Source: Pinisolibacter aquiterrae (GTDB taxonomy: Bacteria; Pseudomonadota; Alphaproteobacteria; Rhizobiales; Ancalomicrobiaceae). Taken from it: DNA of 64,000 bases. The position numbers were made by a program, and so were the translations under genes. The notes under the pieces were generated by a model, which saw only the letters and a program-made list of their open reading frames with translations, made no database searches and was not told where the DNA came from. The DNA lies in the NCBI RefSeq assembly GCF_019160155.1, contig NZ_JAFNIH010000041.1, positions 62,001 to 126,000 on the forward strand. Direction: 5' to 3'. Numbering within the stretch: position 1 is the stretch's first letter; each line of letters opens with the position of its first letter. This document shows, one piece after another, positions 63,643 to 64,000 of the stretch.

Positions 63643-64000
63643 ATGATGCCCATGTCGAAGAGCAAACCCTCGGTGATCGTCACCCGTCGGCTTCCCGACG
63701 TCATCGAGACCCGCATGCGCGAGCTCTTCGATGCGCGTCTCAACGTCGACGATCGTCCGATGACCCAGGCCGAGCTGGTCGAGGCGGCCCGCACCGCCGA
63801 GGTGCTGGTGCCCACCGTCACCGACACGATCGACGCGGCCGTGATCTCCCAGGCCGGCCCGCAGCTGCGCCTGATCGCCAACTACGGCAACGGCGTCGAC
63901 AACATCGACGTCCAGACCGCGCTCAATCGCGGCATCACCGTCACCAACACCCCCGGCGTCCTCACCGAGGACACCGCCGACATGACCATGGCGCTCATCC
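63643..64000 (+). CDS. D-2-hydroxyacid dehydrogenase (glycerate/glyoxylate reductase type), N-terminal part
   Basis: Only the first 119 residues are in the window. The N-terminal half of the D-isomer hydroxyacid dehydrogenase fold is clear: VIVTRRLPDVIETRMRELFD, then the substrate-binding loop LIANYGNGVDNIDVQTALNRG, and ITVTNTPGVLTEDTADMTMALI leading to the cofactor domain beyond the edge. The NYGxGxDNID form is that of D-glycerate dehydrogenase/glyoxylate reductase (GyaR/GhrB-like). The GGGGAG site favours the ATG at 63643; 63646 and 63652 are possible. Confidence 0.9.
   Translation, partial: MMPMSKSKPSVIVTRRLPDVIETRMRELFDARLNVDDRPMTQAELVEAARTAEVLVPTVTDTIDAAVISQAGPQLRLIANYGNGVDNIDVQTALNRGITVTNTPGVLTEDTADMTMALI

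Overview
The window is high-GC alphaproteobacterial DNA, most likely order Hyphomicrobiales (Rhizobiales). Reasons: the rpoN-hpf-ptsN and lptC-lptA-lptB arrangement, an Hsp20-DUF1150 pair, a DUF2628 gene inside a his cluster, a GlxA/GlxB/GlxC-type gene set, an Irr-type iron box in front of mbfA, and a leucine leader peptide in front of leuA. Gene density is high, neighbours often overlap by 4 nt, and I see no insertion sequence, phage, CRISPR array or obvious pseudogene.

Layout. 1-5.1 kb: end of an unknown gene, DUF2852, a YgjP-type metallopeptidase, hisB-DUF2628-hisH-hisA (no hisF follows), then a heat-shock-type promoter with Hsp20 and DUF1150. 5.2-11.1 kb, all minus strand: RNase D, lptC, lptA, lptB, rpoN, hpf, ptsN (envelope LPS export and nitrogen/sigma-54 control). 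11.4-13.1 kb: a small secreted Cys-rich protein, a hemerythrin and 3-hydroxybutyrate dehydrogenase.

13.2-29.9 kb is the most distinctive region. It has a three-gene glutamate-synthase-like set on the minus strand (amidotransferase GlxB, a GXGXG+FMN fusion, a GltD-like fusion), divergent from a type III glutamine synthetase/gamma-glutamylmethylamide synthetase and purU. It is interrupted by an Ada-like alkyltransferase and endonuclease III, then continues with an XRE-cupin regulator, a GlxA-type AraC regulator and the four subunits of a heterotetrameric sarcosine oxidase/N-methylglutamate dehydrogenase (soxBDAG). Together these supply all three steps of the N-methylglutamate route of methylamine oxidation, with PurU disposing of formyl-tetrahydrofolate. 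The assignment is by gene content and order, so a sarcosine/glycine-betaine role for part of the set remains possible.

30-40 kb: an RND efflux pair, a beta-CASP metallo-hydrolase, and an EmrAB-type efflux pair under a divergent TetR with two identical operators. 40.3-48 kb: tRNA-Lys(CTT) with a strong terminator, leuA behind a Leu-rich leader peptide, a NIT-HAMP-MCP-PilZ chemoreceptor, and a tightly overlapping endonuclease/Nudix/PhzF operon. 48.2-57.6 kb: a fatty-acid module (SCP2-like protein, FadL, FadD, MerR regulator, thiolase, FadN-type HAD/ECH fusion, acyl-CoA dehydrogenase). 57.6-64 kb: a palindromic repeat cluster, cysK, dut, the iron exporter mbfA with an Irr box, an orphan TRAP binding protein, a MarR regulator with a Cys-rich tail, an SH3 protein, and a 2-hydroxyacid dehydrogenase cut by the window end.
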